DNA of 47,028 nt from the NCBI GenBank assembly GCA_019794795.1, contig JAIMFC010000009.1, positions 26,203 through 73,230 on the forward strand, given 5' to 3'. The notes below the pieces were generated by a model. It was not told where the DNA came from, did not search any database, and worked only from the letters and a program-made list of their open reading frames with translations. Below are positions 17,159 to 27,558 of this stretch, one piece after another (position 1 is the first letter of the stretch; the number at the start of each line of letters is the position of its first letter). This DNA is from Streptococcus gallolyticus (GTDB taxonomy: Bacteria > Bacillota > Bacilli > Lactobacillales > Streptococcaceae). Position numbers and translations under genes: made by a program.

Positions 17159-18910
17159 TTATTCAAAAACAAATTGATTGTGGTAGAGTTCTGCGTAGAA
17201 GCCACCCAGTTTCAAGAGTTCATGGTGATTTCCTCGCTCAACGACCTCTCCGTCTTTCAAAACGATAATCTGGTCAGCGTTGAGAATCGTTTTGAGGCGG
17301 TGGGCAATGACGAAGCTAGTCCGTCCAGCGATAATCGTTTCCATAGCCGCCTGAATCTTGGCTTCTGTCACTGTATCGACATTTGACGTCGCTTCATCCA
17401 AAATGAGGACTTGCGGGTCTGTCAAGAGCGTACGCGCAATGGAAATCAACTGCTTCTGACCTGTCGAGAAGACATTTTGCTCATCATCCACATGAGTCGC
17501 GTAGCCTTCAGGCAGACTCATGATAAAGTCATGGATATGGGTCGCACGCGCAGCTGTTTCAATCATTTCTTGGCTGATATTTTCACCGCCAAAGGCAATA
17601 TTTTCAGCAATGGTCCCTGAGAACAGAACTGACTCTTGCAAGACGATTCCCACATTCTGACGCAGACTATTCAAGTCATAATCACGAATATCACGGCCAT
17701 CAAACTTGATAGCTCCGCCATTGACATCATAGAAACGGTTGATAAGGTTCATGATGGTTGTTTTCCCTGAACCTGTCGGTCCAACAACTGCCGTCATCTG
17801 TCCTTTAGGCGCTGTAATGGTCACATCGCGCAAAATCGGCTTGCCTTCCACATAAGAAAAGTCTACATGGTCAATCTCTACCTTGTCGGTCAATTCAGTA
17901 AAAGCTGGCGCAGCCTGCGGACGGACTTCTTCAGGCTCATCAAACATTTCCCGAATGCGGTGTGCACCTGTAAAGGCCAACTGCATCTCCGCCCAAGAGG
18001 CTGCAATTTGCATCATAGGCTGATAGTATTGTTGTGAATATTGGACAAAGGTCACCACCAGTCCGAGACCTGCCGCAACTGAGAGAGACTTGTCCTGCAA
18101 GACCATGCTGGAACCTGCAAAGATGACAATGGCTGTATTGATCAAACTAAGTCCATTCATGACTGGAAAGAGGAGGCCGGAGAAGATTCTTCCTTTAAAG
18201 GTAGCCTTGCGCACTTTTTCATTTTGCTCCAAGAAACCTTCTACGACTTGCTCTTGTAACCCCTGAACAATGATGGCTTTCTGCCCGGAAATATTTTCAT
18301 CCATATAGGCATTGAGTTTGCCGACTTCATTTTGTTGGAGATCGGTGTATTTGCGGGCCGTCTTAATGATGACAAAGAGGAACATCAAAGCAAGCGGAGT
18401 TGTAGCTACGGTAATCAACGCTAGCTTTGGACTTTGAATAAACATCATGATGACAATGCCGATATAGAGCACTGCTTGGGTCACCACCGTCACCGCTGAC
18501 TGGTTAAAGGCATTTTGAATATTGTCCAAGTCTGATGTGAAGCGTGATAAAATTTCCCCATCTTGGTGGCGATCAAAGAAGGAAACGGTCAAACGCTCCA
18601 ATTTTCCAAAGAGCCCCTTACGCATTTCATTGGTCGAATTGGCAATAATCCGCGTGAAAAGAAGGGAATACATCATAGATGCAGCTGCCATGAGAACCAC
18701 CGTAATCAAAAGATTATGCAAGGTGGCAAAAAAAGTAGAGGTATCCGCACCACCATCTTCGACAAAGAGAGTCAGCTCGGTCACTGCTCGTCCCATATAA
18801 ACTGGAGCGAGAACCTGCATAACCACTGAGCAAATGACGGCTAAGACAATCACTAGAAAGTGAAGTTTATAGTGCTTAAAATAAGACCAGAAAAAACGTG
18901 CTGTCTGCAT
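17159..18910 (-). CDS. ABC multidrug-type exporter subunit with canonical ATPase site (second of pair)
   Basis: A 583-residue half-transporter with six predicted membrane helices in residues 1-320 and a nucleotide-binding domain after about 345. Walker A is GPTGSGKTT, the signature is STGQKQ, Walker B with catalytic glutamate is [12 protein letters not shown], and the switch histidine is in IAHRL. These ATPase motifs are complete. Its start codon abuts the stop of the preceding ABC gene (1-base overlap at 18910), so the two form a heterodimer like PatAB, EfrAB or SatAB exporters of Firmicutes. The substrate (drug, lipid or peptide) cannot be read from the sequence. There is no adjacent MarR regulator, so I do not assign a sat or pat name. 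Confidence 0.9.
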   Translation of the reverse strand: MQTARFFWSYFKHYKLHFLVIVLAVICSVVMQVLAPVYMGRAVTELTLFVEDGGADTSTFFATLHNLLITVVLMAAASMMYSLLFTRIIANSTNEMRKGLFGKLERLTVSFFDRHQDGEILSRFTSDLDNIQNAFNQSAVTVVTQAVLYIGIVIMMFIQSPKLALITVATTPLALMFLFVIIKTARKYTDLQQNEVGKLNAYMDENISGQKAIIVQGLQEQVVEGFLEQNEKVRKATFKGRIFSGLLFPVMNGLSLINTAIVIFAGSSMVLQDKSLSVAAGLGLVVTFVQYSQQYYQPMMQIAASWAEMQLAFTGAHRIREMFDEPEEVRPQAAPAFTELTDKVEIDHVDFSYVEGKPILRDVTITAPKGQMTAVVGPTGSGKTTIMNLINRFYDVNGGAIKFDGRDIRDYDLNSLRQNVGIVLQESVLFSGTIAENIAFGGENISQEMIETAARATHIHDFIMSLPEGYATHVDDEQNVFSTGQKQLISIARTLLTDPQVLILDEATSNVDTVTEAKIQAAMETIIAGRTSFVIAHRLKTILNADQIIVLKDGEVVERGNHHELLKLGGFYAELYHNQFVFE

Positions 18911-20619
18911 TAGTCTTCCTCCTTTCCTTTTTGGGTTTCAAAGATTTCACGGTAAACGGCGTTAGACGCTACCAATTCAGCATGGGTACCTTGCCCAATC
19001 AAGCGACCTTCATCCAATACCAAAATCTTATCTGCCTTAGCCACTGAAGAAATCTTCTGAGCGATGATGATGGTAGTCGTATCTTTCAAATCATGAGCTA
19101 AGGCTTCCTGCACTAATTTTTCAGACTTGGCATCTAAAGCAGAGGTCGAGTCATCCAAAATCAAGATTTTCGGATTGGATACCAAGCCACGGGCAATGGA
19201 CATGCGTTGCTTCTGTCCACCGGAGAAATTATTGCCTCGTTCTTCGACCTGGCTGTCATACTGGTCTGGCATGCGAATGATAAATTCACGCGCCTGGGCA
19301 ATACGAGCTGCACGTTCAATGTCTCTATCGTGGGCATCTAATTTTCCCTGACGAATATTGGAAGCTACTGTCCCTGTAAAGAGAATAGCCTTCTGTAAGA
19401 CGATTGAAACCGTGTTGCGTAGGCTAGTTTGGCTGATTTGTTTAATATCTACGCCACCAATCTTAATCTGACCTTCTTGGGGGTCAAAGAGACGCGGGAT
19501 GAGTTGAGCCAGCGTTGATTTACCAGCACCAGTTGCTCCGACTACCCCAACCATTTGCCCTGCTTCAATCTCAAAGCTGATATTTTTCAGGGTCGGCTTG
19601 TCATCATGGGGATAGGTGAAGGTAACATTTTCAAAGGAAATGGTCCCATCTACATTCTCAACTCCATTTTCATCAAAGGTCATGACTGGTTCCGTATCCA
19701 GCACTTCCTTAATCCGATTGATAGAGACCATAGCACGGGTGATATTGCTCCCCATAAAACCAACCATGATAATGGCAAACATGATTTGCATGAGGTAGGT
19801 GTTGAAAGAGGCTAACTTGGTCACTGCCTCTGGCTGACTTCCTGTCATGGTATAGACTACATAGATGGTTGCATAGATTGCCAAGTAGGAAACCAGCATA
19901 AAAATCGGTTCCAAGAAGGCAAAACCAGTTCCGATAAAGAGATTTTGCTCCAAGAGTTCATCTGAAACCTTCTGGAACTTGTCAGCTTGAGCTTTCTCCT
20001 GCACAAAAGACTTGACGACACGAACTCCACGGAGATTTTCCTTGGCAATACCGTTAATCCGGTCCATGAGTTTTTGGAAAATAGCAAAGCGAGGCCCCAT
20101 AATTCCCATAATCACCATCATCGTGGTACCAATGAGAGCCACCATCAATACTACAATCCACCAAAGTTGAGGCAAGGTTGTCAGTGCCAAAATAGTTGCT
20201 CCGGTAAAGAGAATCGGCATGCGCAGCAGCACTTGGAAACTCATCATTAGCAAGTTTTGAACCTGATTAATATCATTGGTCATTCGGACTACCAGATTTC
20301 CTGCATTAAATTCTTCGATATTGGCATAGGAAAAGGTCTGGATTTTCCGAAATACCTTCTCCCGCAAGTCTGCCGCCACCGACTGAGAAGCATAGGCAGC
20401 AAGTACTGTGTTGGTCGCACCAGCCACCAGTCCACAAGCTGCGATGACCAAGAGCCAAATTCCCAAGTTCACAATGTCAGACTGATGATTAGCGGATACT
20501 GCCACGAGGACATTCTGCAAAAAACGTGGCTGCAAAAGGCTACTGAGAACGTAGACTAGAATCATCAAAACAGACCCCATAGCCTGCCACTTATACTTTT
20601 TCAAGGCTTGAAAGAGCAT
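18910..20619 (-). CDS. ABC multidrug-type exporter subunit with degenerate ATPase site (first of pair)
   Basis: A 569-residue half-transporter: six membrane helices in residues 1-310, nucleotide-binding domain after about 335. Walker A is GATGAGKST and the signature is FSGGQKQR. Walker B reads [12 protein letters not shown], with Asp in place of the catalytic Glu, and the H-loop reads IIAQKIS, with Gln in place of His. This is the classic non-hydrolysing partner of an asymmetric heterodimer; the neighbour at 17159-18910 carries the intact residues. A promoter (TTGTCA, 17 bp, TACTAT) is at 20683-20655. The start at 20619 follows an AAGGAGAA ribosome-binding site. Confidence 0.9.
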   Translation of the reverse strand: MLFQALKKYKWQAMGSVLMILVYVLSSLLQPRFLQNVLVAVSANHQSDIVNLGIWLLVIAACGLVAGATNTVLAAYASQSVAADLREKVFRKIQTFSYANIEEFNAGNLVVRMTNDINQVQNLLMMSFQVLLRMPILFTGATILALTTLPQLWWIVVLMVALIGTTMMVIMGIMGPRFAIFQKLMDRINGIAKENLRGVRVVKSFVQEKAQADKFQKVSDELLEQNLFIGTGFAFLEPIFMLVSYLAIYATIYVVYTMTGSQPEAVTKLASFNTYLMQIMFAIIMVGFMGSNITRAMVSINRIKEVLDTEPVMTFDENGVENVDGTISFENVTFTYPHDDKPTLKNISFEIEAGQMVGVVGATGAGKSTLAQLIPRLFDPQEGQIKIGGVDIKQISQTSLRNTVSIVLQKAILFTGTVASNIRQGKLDAHDRDIERAARIAQAREFIIRMPDQYDSQVEERGNNFSGGQKQRMSIARGLVSNPKILILDDSTSALDAKSEKLVQEALAHDLKDTTTIIIAQKISSVAKADKILVLDEGRLIGQGTHAELVASNAVYREIFETQKGKEED

Positions 20620-20654
20620 ATATTCTCCTTATGTAAATTTTAACTTATTTTTAC

Positions 20655-20683
20655 ATAGTATCATAAGATAGGTAGGCTGACAA
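20655..20683 (-). promoter_or_regulatory. Promoter of the ABC exporter operon
   Basis: On the minus strand TTGTCA (20683-20678), an exact 17-bp spacer and TACTAT (20660-20655), about 35 bp upstream of the first ABC gene. Confidence 0.65.
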
Positions 20684-20735
20684 ACACGAGGTATTAATGA
20701 AAAGGCTTTAATCTTCTGCATTTTATAAATAAATA

Positions 20736-20744
20736 TGGTAAAAT
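20736..20744 (+). promoter_or_regulatory. Extended -10 promoter of gpsA-galU
   Basis: TGG (20736-20738) followed by TAAAAT (20739-20744), with no clear -35. The gpsA start codon is 31 bp downstream, after an AGGAGAA ribosome-binding site. Confidence 0.5.
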
Positions 20745-20775
20745 GGATTGAATAGACTATGCTAGGAGAATCCGA

Positions 20776-21792
20776 ATGGAAAAACAAAAAATTGCAGTCT
20801 TGGGGCCCGGTTCGTGGGGAACAGCTCTCTCACAAGTATTAAATGATAATGGGCACGAAGTCCGCATCTGGGGCAACGTCCCTGAACAAATTGACGAAAT
20901 CAACCAACAACACACCAATACTCGTTATTTCAAGGATGTCGTTTTGGATGAAAACATCACAGCCTATGCGGATTTGGCACAGGCTTTAAAGGGAGTAGAT
21001 GCGGTCCTCTTTGTCGTTCCGACAAAAGTAACTCGTCTGGTTGCTAAGCAAGTTGCTGCTACCTTGGACCACAAGGTAGTCATCATGCACGCCTCAAAAG
21101 GCTTGGAACCCGATAGTCACAAACGTTTGTCTCAAGTCTTGGAAGAAGAAATTCCAGTAGAGCTTCGCTCAGAAATCGTTGCTGTATCTGGACCTAGCCA
21201 TGCCGAAGAAACGATCGTCCGTGATATTACCTTGATTTCAGCCGCTTCAAAAGATTTAGATACTGCTAAATATGTCCAAACTCTTTTCAGCAATCACTAC
21301 TTCCGTCTCTATACCAACAACGATGTCATTGGCGTAGAAACAGCTGGTGCTCTCAAAAATATCATCGCAGTCGGTGCTGGTGCTCTGCACGGTTTAGGCT
21401 ATGGTGACAATGCCAAGGCAGCCATTATTGCCCGTGGTTTGACTGAAATCACGCGCCTCGGTGTCAAAATGGGAGCCAATCCTCTGACCTACAGTGGCTT
21501 ATCTGGTGTGGGAGATTTGATCGTTACCGGAACTTCTGTTCACTCCCGTAACTGGCGTGCGGGTGACCAACTGGGTCGCGGTGAAAAACTAGAAGATATT
21601 GAGCGCAATATGGGTATGGTCATTGAAGGGATTTCTACTACAAAAGCAGCCTATGAATTGGCACAAGAGTTGGGTGTTTACATGCCGATTACTCAAGCCA
21701 TTTACAGCGTCATTTACCAAAGTGCATCCATTGACCAAGCTATCAAAACCATCATGTCTAGCGAATTCCGCGAAGAAAATGAATGGTCTTAA
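20776..21792 (+). CDS. gpsA: NAD(P)-dependent glycerol-3-phosphate dehydrogenase
   Basis: A 338-residue cytosolic enzyme reducing dihydroxyacetone phosphate to sn-glycerol 3-phosphate for phospholipid and teichoic acid synthesis. The N-terminal Rossmann motif GPGSWG is at residues 10-15. The substrate-binding [11 protein letters not shown] segment with the conserved lysine, the GLTEITRLG helix and the SGVGDLIVT motif follow in the expected order. The start has AGGAGAATCCGA upstream. galU follows by 32 bp on the same strand, an arrangement common in streptococci, so the pair is probably one operon. Confidence 0.97.
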   Translation: MEKQKIAVLGPGSWGTALSQVLNDNGHEVRIWGNVPEQIDEINQQHTNTRYFKDVVLDENITAYADLAQALKGVDAVLFVVPTKVTRLVAKQVAATLDHKVVIMHASKGLEPDSHKRLSQVLEEEIPVELRSEIVAVSGPSHAEETIVRDITLISAASKDLDTAKYVQTLFSNHYFRLYTNNDVIGVETAGALKNIIAVGAGALHGLGYGDNAKAAIIARGLTEITRLGVKMGANPLTYSGLSGVGDLIVTGTSVHSRNWRAGDQLGRGEKLEDIERNMGMVIEGISTTKAAYELAQELGVYMPITQAIYSVIYQSASIDQAIKTIMSSEFREENEWS

Positions 21793-21824
21793 TTTCAAAC
21801 ACTACATTTCTCAAAGGAGACATT

Positions 21825-22724
21825 ATGACTAAAAAAGTTAGAAAAGCTATTATCCCTGCTGCTGGTTTGGGAACACGTTTCTTGCCTGCCACAAAAGCAT
21901 TGGCTAAAGAAATGTTGCCAATCGTGGACAAGCCAACTATTCAATTTATCGTTGAAGAAGCCCTCAAATCAGGTATTGAAGACATCTTGGTGGTGACAGG
22001 TAAGTCAAAACGTTCTATCGAAGACCACTTTGACTCAAACTTTGAGTTGGAATACAATTTGGAGCAAAAAGGTAAAACCGACTTGCTCAAATTAGTCAAC
22101 GATACAACAGCCATCAACTTACACTTTATCCGTCAAAGCCACCCACGTGGACTTGGTGATGCGGTTCTTCAAGCTAAAGCTTTCGTTGGCAATGAACCAT
22201 TCGTTGTCATGCTTGGTGACGACCTCATGGACATCAATGGTACAGATATTCCATTGACAAAACAGTTAATTAACGACTTCAAGCACACACATGCCTCAAC
22301 CATTGCTGTTATGCCAGTTCCACACGAAGAAGTTTCAGCTTATGGTGTTATTGCACCACAAGGCGAGGGGGCAAACGGTCTCTACAGCGTTGAAACATTT
22401 GTCGAAAAACCAGCACCAGAAGACGCACCGTCTGACCTAGCCATCATCGGTCGCTACCTCTTGACTCCTGAAATTTTTGATATTTTGGAAAAACAAGAGC
22501 CAGGTGCTGGAAATGAAATCCAGTTGACAGACGCCATTGATACCCTCAACAAAACTCAACGCGTATTCGCTCGTGAATTCAAGGGCAACCGCTACGATGT
22601 GGGTGATAAATTTGGCTACATGAAAACTTCTATCGACTACGGACTCAACCACCCACAAACCAAAGATGATTTGAAAAAATACATCATCGAATTGGGTAAA
22701 AAATTAGAAACAAGTGAAGATTAA
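21825..22724 (+). CDS. galU: UTP--glucose-1-phosphate uridylyltransferase
   Basis: A 299-residue enzyme making UDP-glucose from UTP and glucose 1-phosphate for capsule, glycolipid and Leloir metabolism. The N-terminal nucleotide-binding motif [21 protein letters not shown] is at about residues 10-30. The GDD motif (VMLGDDLMD), VEKP and the [10 protein letters not shown] segment are present. The start at 21825 is preceded by AAAGGAGACATT; the in-frame upstream extension begins inside gpsA and is not used. A strong terminator follows at once. Confidence 0.97.
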   Translation: MTKKVRKAIIPAAGLGTRFLPATKALAKEMLPIVDKPTIQFIVEEALKSGIEDILVVTGKSKRSIEDHFDSNFELEYNLEQKGKTDLLKLVNDTTAINLHFIRQSHPRGLGDAVLQAKAFVGNEPFVVMLGDDLMDINGTDIPLTKQLINDFKHTHASTIAVMPVPHEEVSAYGVIAPQGEGANGLYSVETFVEKPAPEDAPSDLAIIGRYLLTPEIFDILEKQEPGAGNEIQLTDAIDTLNKTQRVFAREFKGNRYDVGDKFGYMKTSIDYGLNHPQTKDDLKKYIIELGKKLETSED

Positions 22725-22732
22725 AAAATAGA

Positions 22733-22757
22733 ACCTAGGACAGAAGTCCTAGGTTTT
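22733..22757 (+). terminator. Terminator of gpsA-galU
   Basis: ACCTAGGAC (22733-22741), loop AGAA, GTCCTAGGT (22746-22754), then TTT. The 9-bp stem is perfect. The flanking A-run and T-run are short, and it could serve both strands. Confidence 0.85.
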
Positions 22758-22811
22758 ATACTATGTATTAGGATTAACAGTTTGACGCTGTGGTTGACTG
22801 AGCTCTAATAA

Positions 22812-22902
22812 GTTGATCAATCAACATTTTATTGTCCTACTCAGCTGTTCGGAGGTGTGACTACAAAATCGATTTCTACGAAATCACGATTTTTGTCACA
22901 CT
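22812..22902. repeat. Intergenic hairpin pair after galU, probable repeat-like element
   Basis: GTTGAT-CA-ATCAAC (22812-22825) is a perfect palindrome. It is followed by a long imperfect hairpin, 22855-22902, made of GTGTGA/TCACAC outer arms, a CAAAATCG/CGATTTTTG middle and an ATTTC/GAAAT inner helix around TAC. The long hairpin ends 2 bp from the rhomboid stop codon and could terminate that gene on the minus strand. The pattern resembles a short interspersed intergenic repeat, but no second copy was noticed in this window. Confidence 0.45.
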
Positions 22903-22904
22903 CT

Positions 22905-23579
22905 CTATTTGATTGCCAAAAAGATGAGAATGAGAGCCAGACCAACATAAGCTAGCCAGACGAGGAGGCGTTGTCCTTTGGTAAAAAGCCAAGGTTCTCT
23001 TGGAAGGACCAGCATAAATGCACAGAAAGCCCCTCCTATCAAGCCGCCGATATGGCCCGCAATACTAATATTTGGACTGATAAATGTCACGATGAGATTG
23101 GCAATAAGCAAGCCTACATAGCGTTGCCCTAAAAATCGTACATAGGCACTCCGAGACTGGTAGCGGAGCACAGCCATTACCCCAAAGAGACCAAAAAGAG
23201 AAGAGGACGCACCTGCTGCTACGACATCTGGCGTAAAATAGAAGACAAAGACGTTTCCCATTAGCCCCGAAAGCAAGTAGAGGGCCAAAAAACGCCAAGG
23301 TCCGAAAATGTCTTCTACTTCGTAACCAAAAATCAAGTGCGTAAAACCGTTGAATAGAAAATGCTCCCAGCCAATATGGACAAAAATAGGGGTTAGCAAT
23401 CGCCATATCTGCGTTACATCTTGGCGCACAGCCAAGCCAAAAAGCCCACCAAAATCGAAAATAGTCTGAGAACTAGTTGCTTGACCAAATCGTAAAATCT
23501 GCATGGCTAAAAAAACAAGAGTCGTTATTCCCAGTAAGCAATTGGTCACTGGATAGTCTCTCTTAAAAACTTGGTTCAT
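22905..23579 (-). CDS. Rhomboid-family intramembrane serine protease
   Basis: A 224-residue membrane protein with about six hydrophobic helices. The catalytic serine lies in the GASSSLFGLFG motif (G-x-S, about residue 125), and the catalytic histidine in GHIGGLIGGAFCAF (about residue 172). Upstream loop residues H and N occur in the HIGWEHFLFNGFTHLIFG segment, matching the oxyanion region of GlpG-type enzymes. The start at 23579 has GGAGG five bases upstream; the longer frame includes that site and is rejected. It would cleave membrane proteins within the bilayer; the substrate is unknown. Its own promoter is at 23631-23603, divergent from the MATE gene. Confidence 0.9.
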   Translation of the reverse strand: MNQVFKRDYPVTNCLLGITTLVFLAMQILRFGQATSSQTIFDFGGLFGLAVRQDVTQIWRLLTPIFVHIGWEHFLFNGFTHLIFGYEVEDIFGPWRFLALYLLSGLMGNVFVFYFTPDVVAAGASSSLFGLFGVMAVLRYQSRSAYVRFLGQRYVGLLIANLIVTFISPNISIAGHIGGLIGGAFCAFMLVLPREPWLFTKGQRLLVWLAYVGLALILIFLAIK

Positions 23580-23602
23580 CTCTTCCTCCATAAAATACTG
23601 TA

Positions 23603-23631
23603 ATAGTAGCACAATTCCAATTGATAAGCAA
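23603..23631 (-). promoter_or_regulatory. Promoter of the rhomboid gene
   Basis: On the minus strand TTGCTT (23631-23626), an exact 17-bp spacer and TACTAT (23608-23603), 24 bp upstream of the start codon. Confidence 0.55.
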
Positions 23632-23668
23632 GTTTACTTTATTTTTACCATTTATTGCAGTAAAATCA

Positions 23669-23677
23669 TGGTATAAT
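23669..23677 (+). promoter_or_regulatory. Extended -10 promoter of the MATE gene
   Basis: TGG (23669-23671) directly followed by TATAAT (23672-23677). No good -35 is present. The GTG start is 24 bp downstream. Confidence 0.55.
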
Positions 23678-23700
23678 GGTGTCTATGAAGGAGAGAGAAC

Positions 23701-25038
23701 GTGCACGATTTAACCAAAGGAAATCCCCTAACAGTCATTTTAACTTTTACCATTCCTTTATTAATAGGAAGCTTTTTCCAGTTAGCCTATAACTTTGCGG
23801 ACTCCATGATTGTGGGACACACGCTAGGACAGACAGCCTTTGCAGCGGTTGGAGCAACAGGGAGCTTGACCTTTTTAATTATCGGCTTTGCCCAAGGGCT
23901 GACGTCAGGACTTTGTATCGTTACCTCTCAAAAATTTGGGGCTGGAGATGATGCCGGCATTCGCGCTAGTTTTGTCCATGGACTCTTCTACTCTTTAGTC
24001 GTCAGCATTTTGTTGACAGTTGTTTCCATGGTATGGCTGAAGCCTTTACTGGTTCTCATGCAGACCCCGGAAAATCTTATCCAGCATTCCTATCGTTTCT
24101 TACTGGCCATCTTCGGTGGTATGGTTTTTACCATTTTATACAACTATCTTTCTAGCGCTATTCGTGCTTTGGGAAATTCAAAAACGCCTTTAATTGCGCT
24201 CATTATCGCTTGCTTTATCAATATCATCCTTGATTTTATCTTCATTCTAAATTTTCACATGGGAGTTTTCGGGGCTGGTCTAGCGACAGTTATTGCCCAA
24301 ATTTTTTCGGTCATTTACTTGCTGGCTTACATCTATCTCAAGGTTCCGTATTTTCAAGTAAAGGCTAGCGATTTTCATCTGGACAAGGAAAATCTCAAAC
24401 ATCATGCTCGATTAGGGTTTCCTATGGCTTTTCAAGCCAGTATCATTGCTCTTGGAGCCATTACTCTCCAAGTCACCCTTAACAAACTAGGAACAGACGC
24501 GGTGGCAGCGCAAGCTATTGCCAGTAAAACAGACCAACTCGCTATGTTGCCCATGGTAAATCTGGGGCTAGCGATTTCCACCTTTAGCGCCCAGAATTAC
24601 GGCGCTAGAAAATACCAACGTATTTTAGACGGGCTCAAAAAAACCTTGGTCATCAATATTGTTTGGTCTATCTTCTTCGCTATTATTTTAGTCCTTTTTA
24701 ACCAATTCTTCTCTGGACTTTTCCTGTCCGATGGGAGTCAAACTGTCTTCCACCTGGCTCTGGTCTACTATATTATCAATGGCTCTTGCTACTGGATTTT
24801 GGCTATTCTATTTATTCTGCGCAGCTTTATCCAAGGTTTGGGGTATGGATTTGTTCCAACCTTAGCAGGTTTCATGGAACTGGTCATGCGGGCTGGCGTT
24901 GCCATTATCGGACTGATCTATTTTGGATTTGAAGGCGTTGCTGCTGCTAACCCAGCTGCCTGGATCGGAAGTGTGCTGGTACTCATTCCAAGTACCTTGA
25001 TTTTACGGAAAAAATTGAAAAAGGAAGCCTTAGATTAG
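23701..25038 (+). CDS. MATE-family efflux transporter
   Basis: A 445-residue membrane protein with 12 predicted helices in two homologous halves, typical of Na+ or H+ coupled MATE exporters. Family landmarks are the N-terminal GNPLTVILTFTIPLLIGSFFQLAYNFADSMIVG region and the second-half repeat beginning GFPMAFQASIIALG. The start is GTG at 23701, chosen because AAGGAGAG lies six bases upstream and the N-terminus then matches the family; no in-frame ATG fits. Substrates cannot be predicted. The last codons form one arm of a terminator shared with the convergent gene. Confidence 0.9.
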   Translation: MHDLTKGNPLTVILTFTIPLLIGSFFQLAYNFADSMIVGHTLGQTAFAAVGATGSLTFLIIGFAQGLTSGLCIVTSQKFGAGDDAGIRASFVHGLFYSLVVSILLTVVSMVWLKPLLVLMQTPENLIQHSYRFLLAIFGGMVFTILYNYLSSAIRALGNSKTPLIALIIACFINIILDFIFILNFHMGVFGAGLATVIAQIFSVIYLLAYIYLKVPYFQVKASDFHLDKENLKHHARLGFPMAFQASIIALGAITLQVTLNKLGTDAVAAQAIASKTDQLAMLPMVNLGLAISTFSAQNYGARKYQRILDGLKKTLVINIVWSIFFAIILVLFNQFFSGLFLSDGSQTVFHLALVYYIINGSCYWILAILFILRSFIQGLGYGFVPTLAGFMELVMRAGVAIIGLIYFGFEGVAAANPAAWIGSVLVLIPSTLILRKKLKKEALD

Positions 25039-25046
25039 GCTTCCTT
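25021..25046. terminator. Bidirectional terminator inside two convergent coding ends
   Basis: AAGGAAGCCT (25021-25030), 6-nt loop, AGGCTTCCTT (25037-25046): a perfect 10-bp inverted repeat with an A-run on the left and T-run on the right. It covers the last codons of the MATE gene (stop 25036-25038) and of the 5-formyl-THF cyclo-ligase gene (stop 25037-25035). Confidence 0.8.
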
Positions 25047-25574
25047 TTCTGCTACCAAGACCTGTTGAACTGCAATATCAAAAGAATCTTGGGTAAAATC
25101 TTGCACCTGAAACGGGTAAATCGTACTGACTGTTTGCCCTTGAAAATCAACCAAGTAGCGGTCATAAAAGCCACCACCGTATCCGACACGAAATCCATCC
25201 TCATTCCAAGCCAGACCGGGAACATGAATGAGGTCAATGGCGGCTTTATCCACCACTTCTCCTGAAATGGGTTCTGGCACACCAAAGGAAGATAGCTGAA
25301 TATTATCCGCCCCATAGTCTAGAAAAACCATTTGCCGATCTGGCAAAACCTTGGGAACGACCACTCGTTTTCCATCTGCCAAGGCTTGCTGGATAAAGGG
25401 TAAAGTATTGAATTCCAAGGCCGTAGACAAATAGGTGGCAATCGTCGTCGCAGACTCATAGGCTGGTAAACTTGTTAGCTTGAACAACAAGGCTTGGTCC
25501 CGACGCCGTTTCACTTTCCCTACTTGCTCTTTCATAAGTGCTAACATGTCCTTACGAAGTTTTTTTTTCTCCAT
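25035..25574 (-). CDS. 5-formyltetrahydrofolate cyclo-ligase
   Basis: A 179-residue cytosolic enzyme converting 5-formyl-THF to 5,10-methenyl-THF with ATP, salvaging one-carbon units. Family hallmarks are the N-terminal [12 protein letters not shown] basic helix, the substrate region [28 protein letters not shown] (residues about 113-140) with the Gly-rich nucleotide loop, and a C-terminal [13 protein letters not shown]. The start overlaps the end of the M20 deacetylase gene by 23 bp, suggesting translational coupling in the dapH-deacetylase-cyclo-ligase operon. The end overlaps the convergent MATE gene by 4 bp. Confidence 0.92.
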   Translation of the reverse strand: MEKKKLRKDMLALMKEQVGKVKRRRDQALLFKLTSLPAYESATTIATYLSTALEFNTLPFIQQALADGKRVVVPKVLPDRQMVFLDYGADNIQLSSFGVPEPISGEVVDKAAIDLIHVPGLAWNEDGFRVGYGGGFYDRYLVDFQGQTVSTIYPFQVQDFTQDSFDIAVQQVLVAEKEA

Positions 25575-26706
25575 GTAAACCTGCTTTCATCTTCAAAAAG
25601 GCACTGATATGCTCTACGCCAAACGGCAGGGCAGCTTCATTTGGGCTCATCATAGGGTGATGAAGAGCGTACAGTGTCTCAATGCCCAACCAGAACATAA
25701 CGCCTGGTACTTTGTGCAGGAGATAGCCAAAATCTTCTCCCGTCATAGCTGGCAGACAATCGATCAGCTGTACACCTTCTCGCTCATCAAAGAAGTTCAT
25801 CAAGTCACTAGCCAGTGCTGGATTATTTTCCACAGGGAGATAACCGCCTTGTTTTAAGTCAACCACGACTTCCATGCCAAAGGAAGCAGCCACACCTTCC
25901 GCTAAGGTCCGCACACGCTCTTGCATGAGGAGACTCATATCCTGAGTTAAACTACGAATAGTCCCATGAAGAAAGGCTTCATCCGCAATGACATTATTGG
26001 TTGTTCCTGCTCGCATGGCACCGAAGGTCACCACACCACCTTGAATGGGGTCAACATTTCGACTGACAACGGTCTGAACTTGGGTCACAAAATGCGCTGC
26101 GGCTACTAAGGCATCATTTGCCATATGAGGAAAGGCTGCGTGACCACCTTTTCCTTTAAAGGTGATTTTTACTTCACAAGTTCCTGCGAAGAGAGTCCCT
26201 GTATTGGTCGCGATTTCGCCTACTTTTAAATCTGGTCGCACATGAAGGGCGTAAAATTCATCTGGTAACCAATCCCCAAAAGCCTCATCTTCATACATGA
26301 GCATGCCACCTGCTTCATTTTCTTCTGCGGGTTGGAAGAGAAAAAGAACACTGTGTTTAGGCTGTGTCTGCACTAGTTCATTGAGCAAACCAAGCGCCAC
26401 CGTCATGTGCATATCATGCCCACAAGCATGCATGCGACCCTCGTGGGTACTAGAAAATTCCAGACCTGTTTGTTCAACGATAGGAAGTCCATCAATATCC
26501 GTGCGCCAGCCAATAGTCTTTTCTGGAGCAGAGCCATTTAAGAAAACAAGGATCCCCGTACGCCACGTGCGTTGCTCTACAAAAGCTTTACCCGCTGTAA
26601 TGTCAGCGATTTTTTCCAAAAGATAAGCCTGGGTCTTAAACTCCTCCAAACCAATTTCAGGAATTTGGTGGAGGTCACGACGGATAGTCACTAAATCTAA
26701 AGTCAT
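25552..26706 (-). CDS. N-acetyldiaminopimelate deacetylase (M20 family)
   Basis: A 384-residue M20D-type metallo-amidohydrolase. The metal-binding HACGHDMH motif is at residues 93-100, and PAEENEAGG near 125 supplies the acidic residues. The C-terminal [15 protein letters not shown] motif completes the active site. By itself this could be any hippurate-hydrolase-like enzyme; its position directly after dapH identifies it as the deacetylase of the acetyl branch of lysine and diaminopimelate synthesis, releasing LL-diaminopimelate. A hairpin of about 12 bp (GAGGTTGGCTA paired with TAGCC/AGCCTC) lies in the 122-bp gap after dapH and may tune its expression. Confidence 0.88.
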   Translation of the reverse strand: MTLDLVTIRRDLHQIPEIGLEEFKTQAYLLEKIADITAGKAFVEQRTWRTGILVFLNGSAPEKTIGWRTDIDGLPIVEQTGLEFSSTHEGRMHACGHDMHMTVALGLLNELVQTQPKHSVLFLFQPAEENEAGGMLMYEDEAFGDWLPDEFYALHVRPDLKVGEIATNTGTLFAGTCEVKITFKGKGGHAAFPHMANDALVAAAHFVTQVQTVVSRNVDPIQGGVVTFGAMRAGTTNNVIADEAFLHGTIRSLTQDMSLLMQERVRTLAEGVAASFGMEVVVDLKQGGYLPVENNPALASDLMNFFDEREGVQLIDCLPAMTGEDFGYLLHKVPGVMFWLGIETLYALHHPMMSPNEAALPFGVEHISAFLKMKAGLHGEKKTS

Positions 26707-26828
26707 AGGTTTCCTTTCAAAGAAAGAGGCTAGGCTAAGTAGCCAACCTCTCTAATGATCAATAGCGCTCAGTCAGTGGCAAAGACAAGGTCAACAAAGA
26801 ACCCTGACAACACTCGACTAAGGCATTT

Positions 26829-27527
26829 TTACAAGTTACGAAGAGCATCTTCAAGCGCTGTTTTTTGTTGTATTTTTTCGTCAATTTCTTTGATAACACG
26901 TGCTGGTACACCTGCTACAACCACGTTTTCTGGAACGTCTTGGGTCACAATAGCTCCCGCAGCCACAACTGAACCACTGCCAACTTGAACACCTTCGATG
27001 ACAACAGCATTGGCACCCACCAAAACATTGTCTCCAATACGAACAGGCTCTGCTGAGGCAGGCTCAATGACACCAGCAAGGACAGCACCAGCACCGATAT
27101 GGCTATTTTTACCAACAGTTGCACGGCCACCGAGGATAGCCCCCATATCAATCATGGTCCCTTCCCCAATTTCAGCACCGATGTTGATAACAGCTCCCAT
27201 CATGATAACCGCATTATCACCAATCGTTACTTGGTCACGAATGATGGCACCTGGCTCGATACGCGCATTGATGTCGCGTTTATCAAGCAATGGTACCGCT
27301 GAATTACGGCCATCTTGCTCAACCACATAATCTTTATTTTCAGTTAAGTTAGCAAGCAATGGCTCAATATCCTTCCAGTCACCAAAAAGTACATTGCCAA
27401 GCTTGGTCACAGGTTCAGGAACAGCGCCAGCCAATTCTCCTTCAAAAGTCACCTTAACATTGGTTTTTTTCACCGCATTGCCAATAAAAGCAATAATTTC
27501 TTGCGCCGACATTTTTTGAGCTGTCAT
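26829..27527 (-). CDS. dapH: 2,3,4,5-tetrahydropyridine-2,6-dicarboxylate N-acetyltransferase
   Basis: A 232-residue acyltransferase that acetylates tetrahydrodipicolinate with acetyl-CoA, opening the acetyl branch of lysine biosynthesis. Residues 1-85 form the family-specific N-terminal domain ([21 protein letters not shown]). Residues about 90-200 show the left-handed beta-helix built of hexapeptide repeats ([25 protein letters not shown] and following), with a C-terminal helical cap. It is first gene of the operon with the deacetylase and the cyclo-ligase. The promoter region at 27559-27587 contains a CodY-box-like sequence. Confidence 0.93.
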   Translation of the reverse strand: MTAQKMSAQEIIAFIGNAVKKTNVKVTFEGELAGAVPEPVTKLGNVLFGDWKDIEPLLANLTENKDYVVEQDGRNSAVPLLDKRDINARIEPGAIIRDQVTIGDNAVIMMGAVINIGAEIGEGTMIDMGAILGGRATVGKNSHIGAGAVLAGVIEPASAEPVRIGDNVLVGANAVVIEGVQVGSGSVVAAGAIVTQDVPENVVVAGVPARVIKEIDEKIQQKTALEDALRNL

Positions 27528-27558
27528 AAATAGTCCTCTTTCATTGATATTACTGTAT

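Noticed and set aside
17159..20619. Naming the ABC pair satAB or patAB
   Set aside because: The motifs fit any heterodimeric exporter; no adjacent MarR-type regulator is present, so the orthology cannot be established from this sequence.
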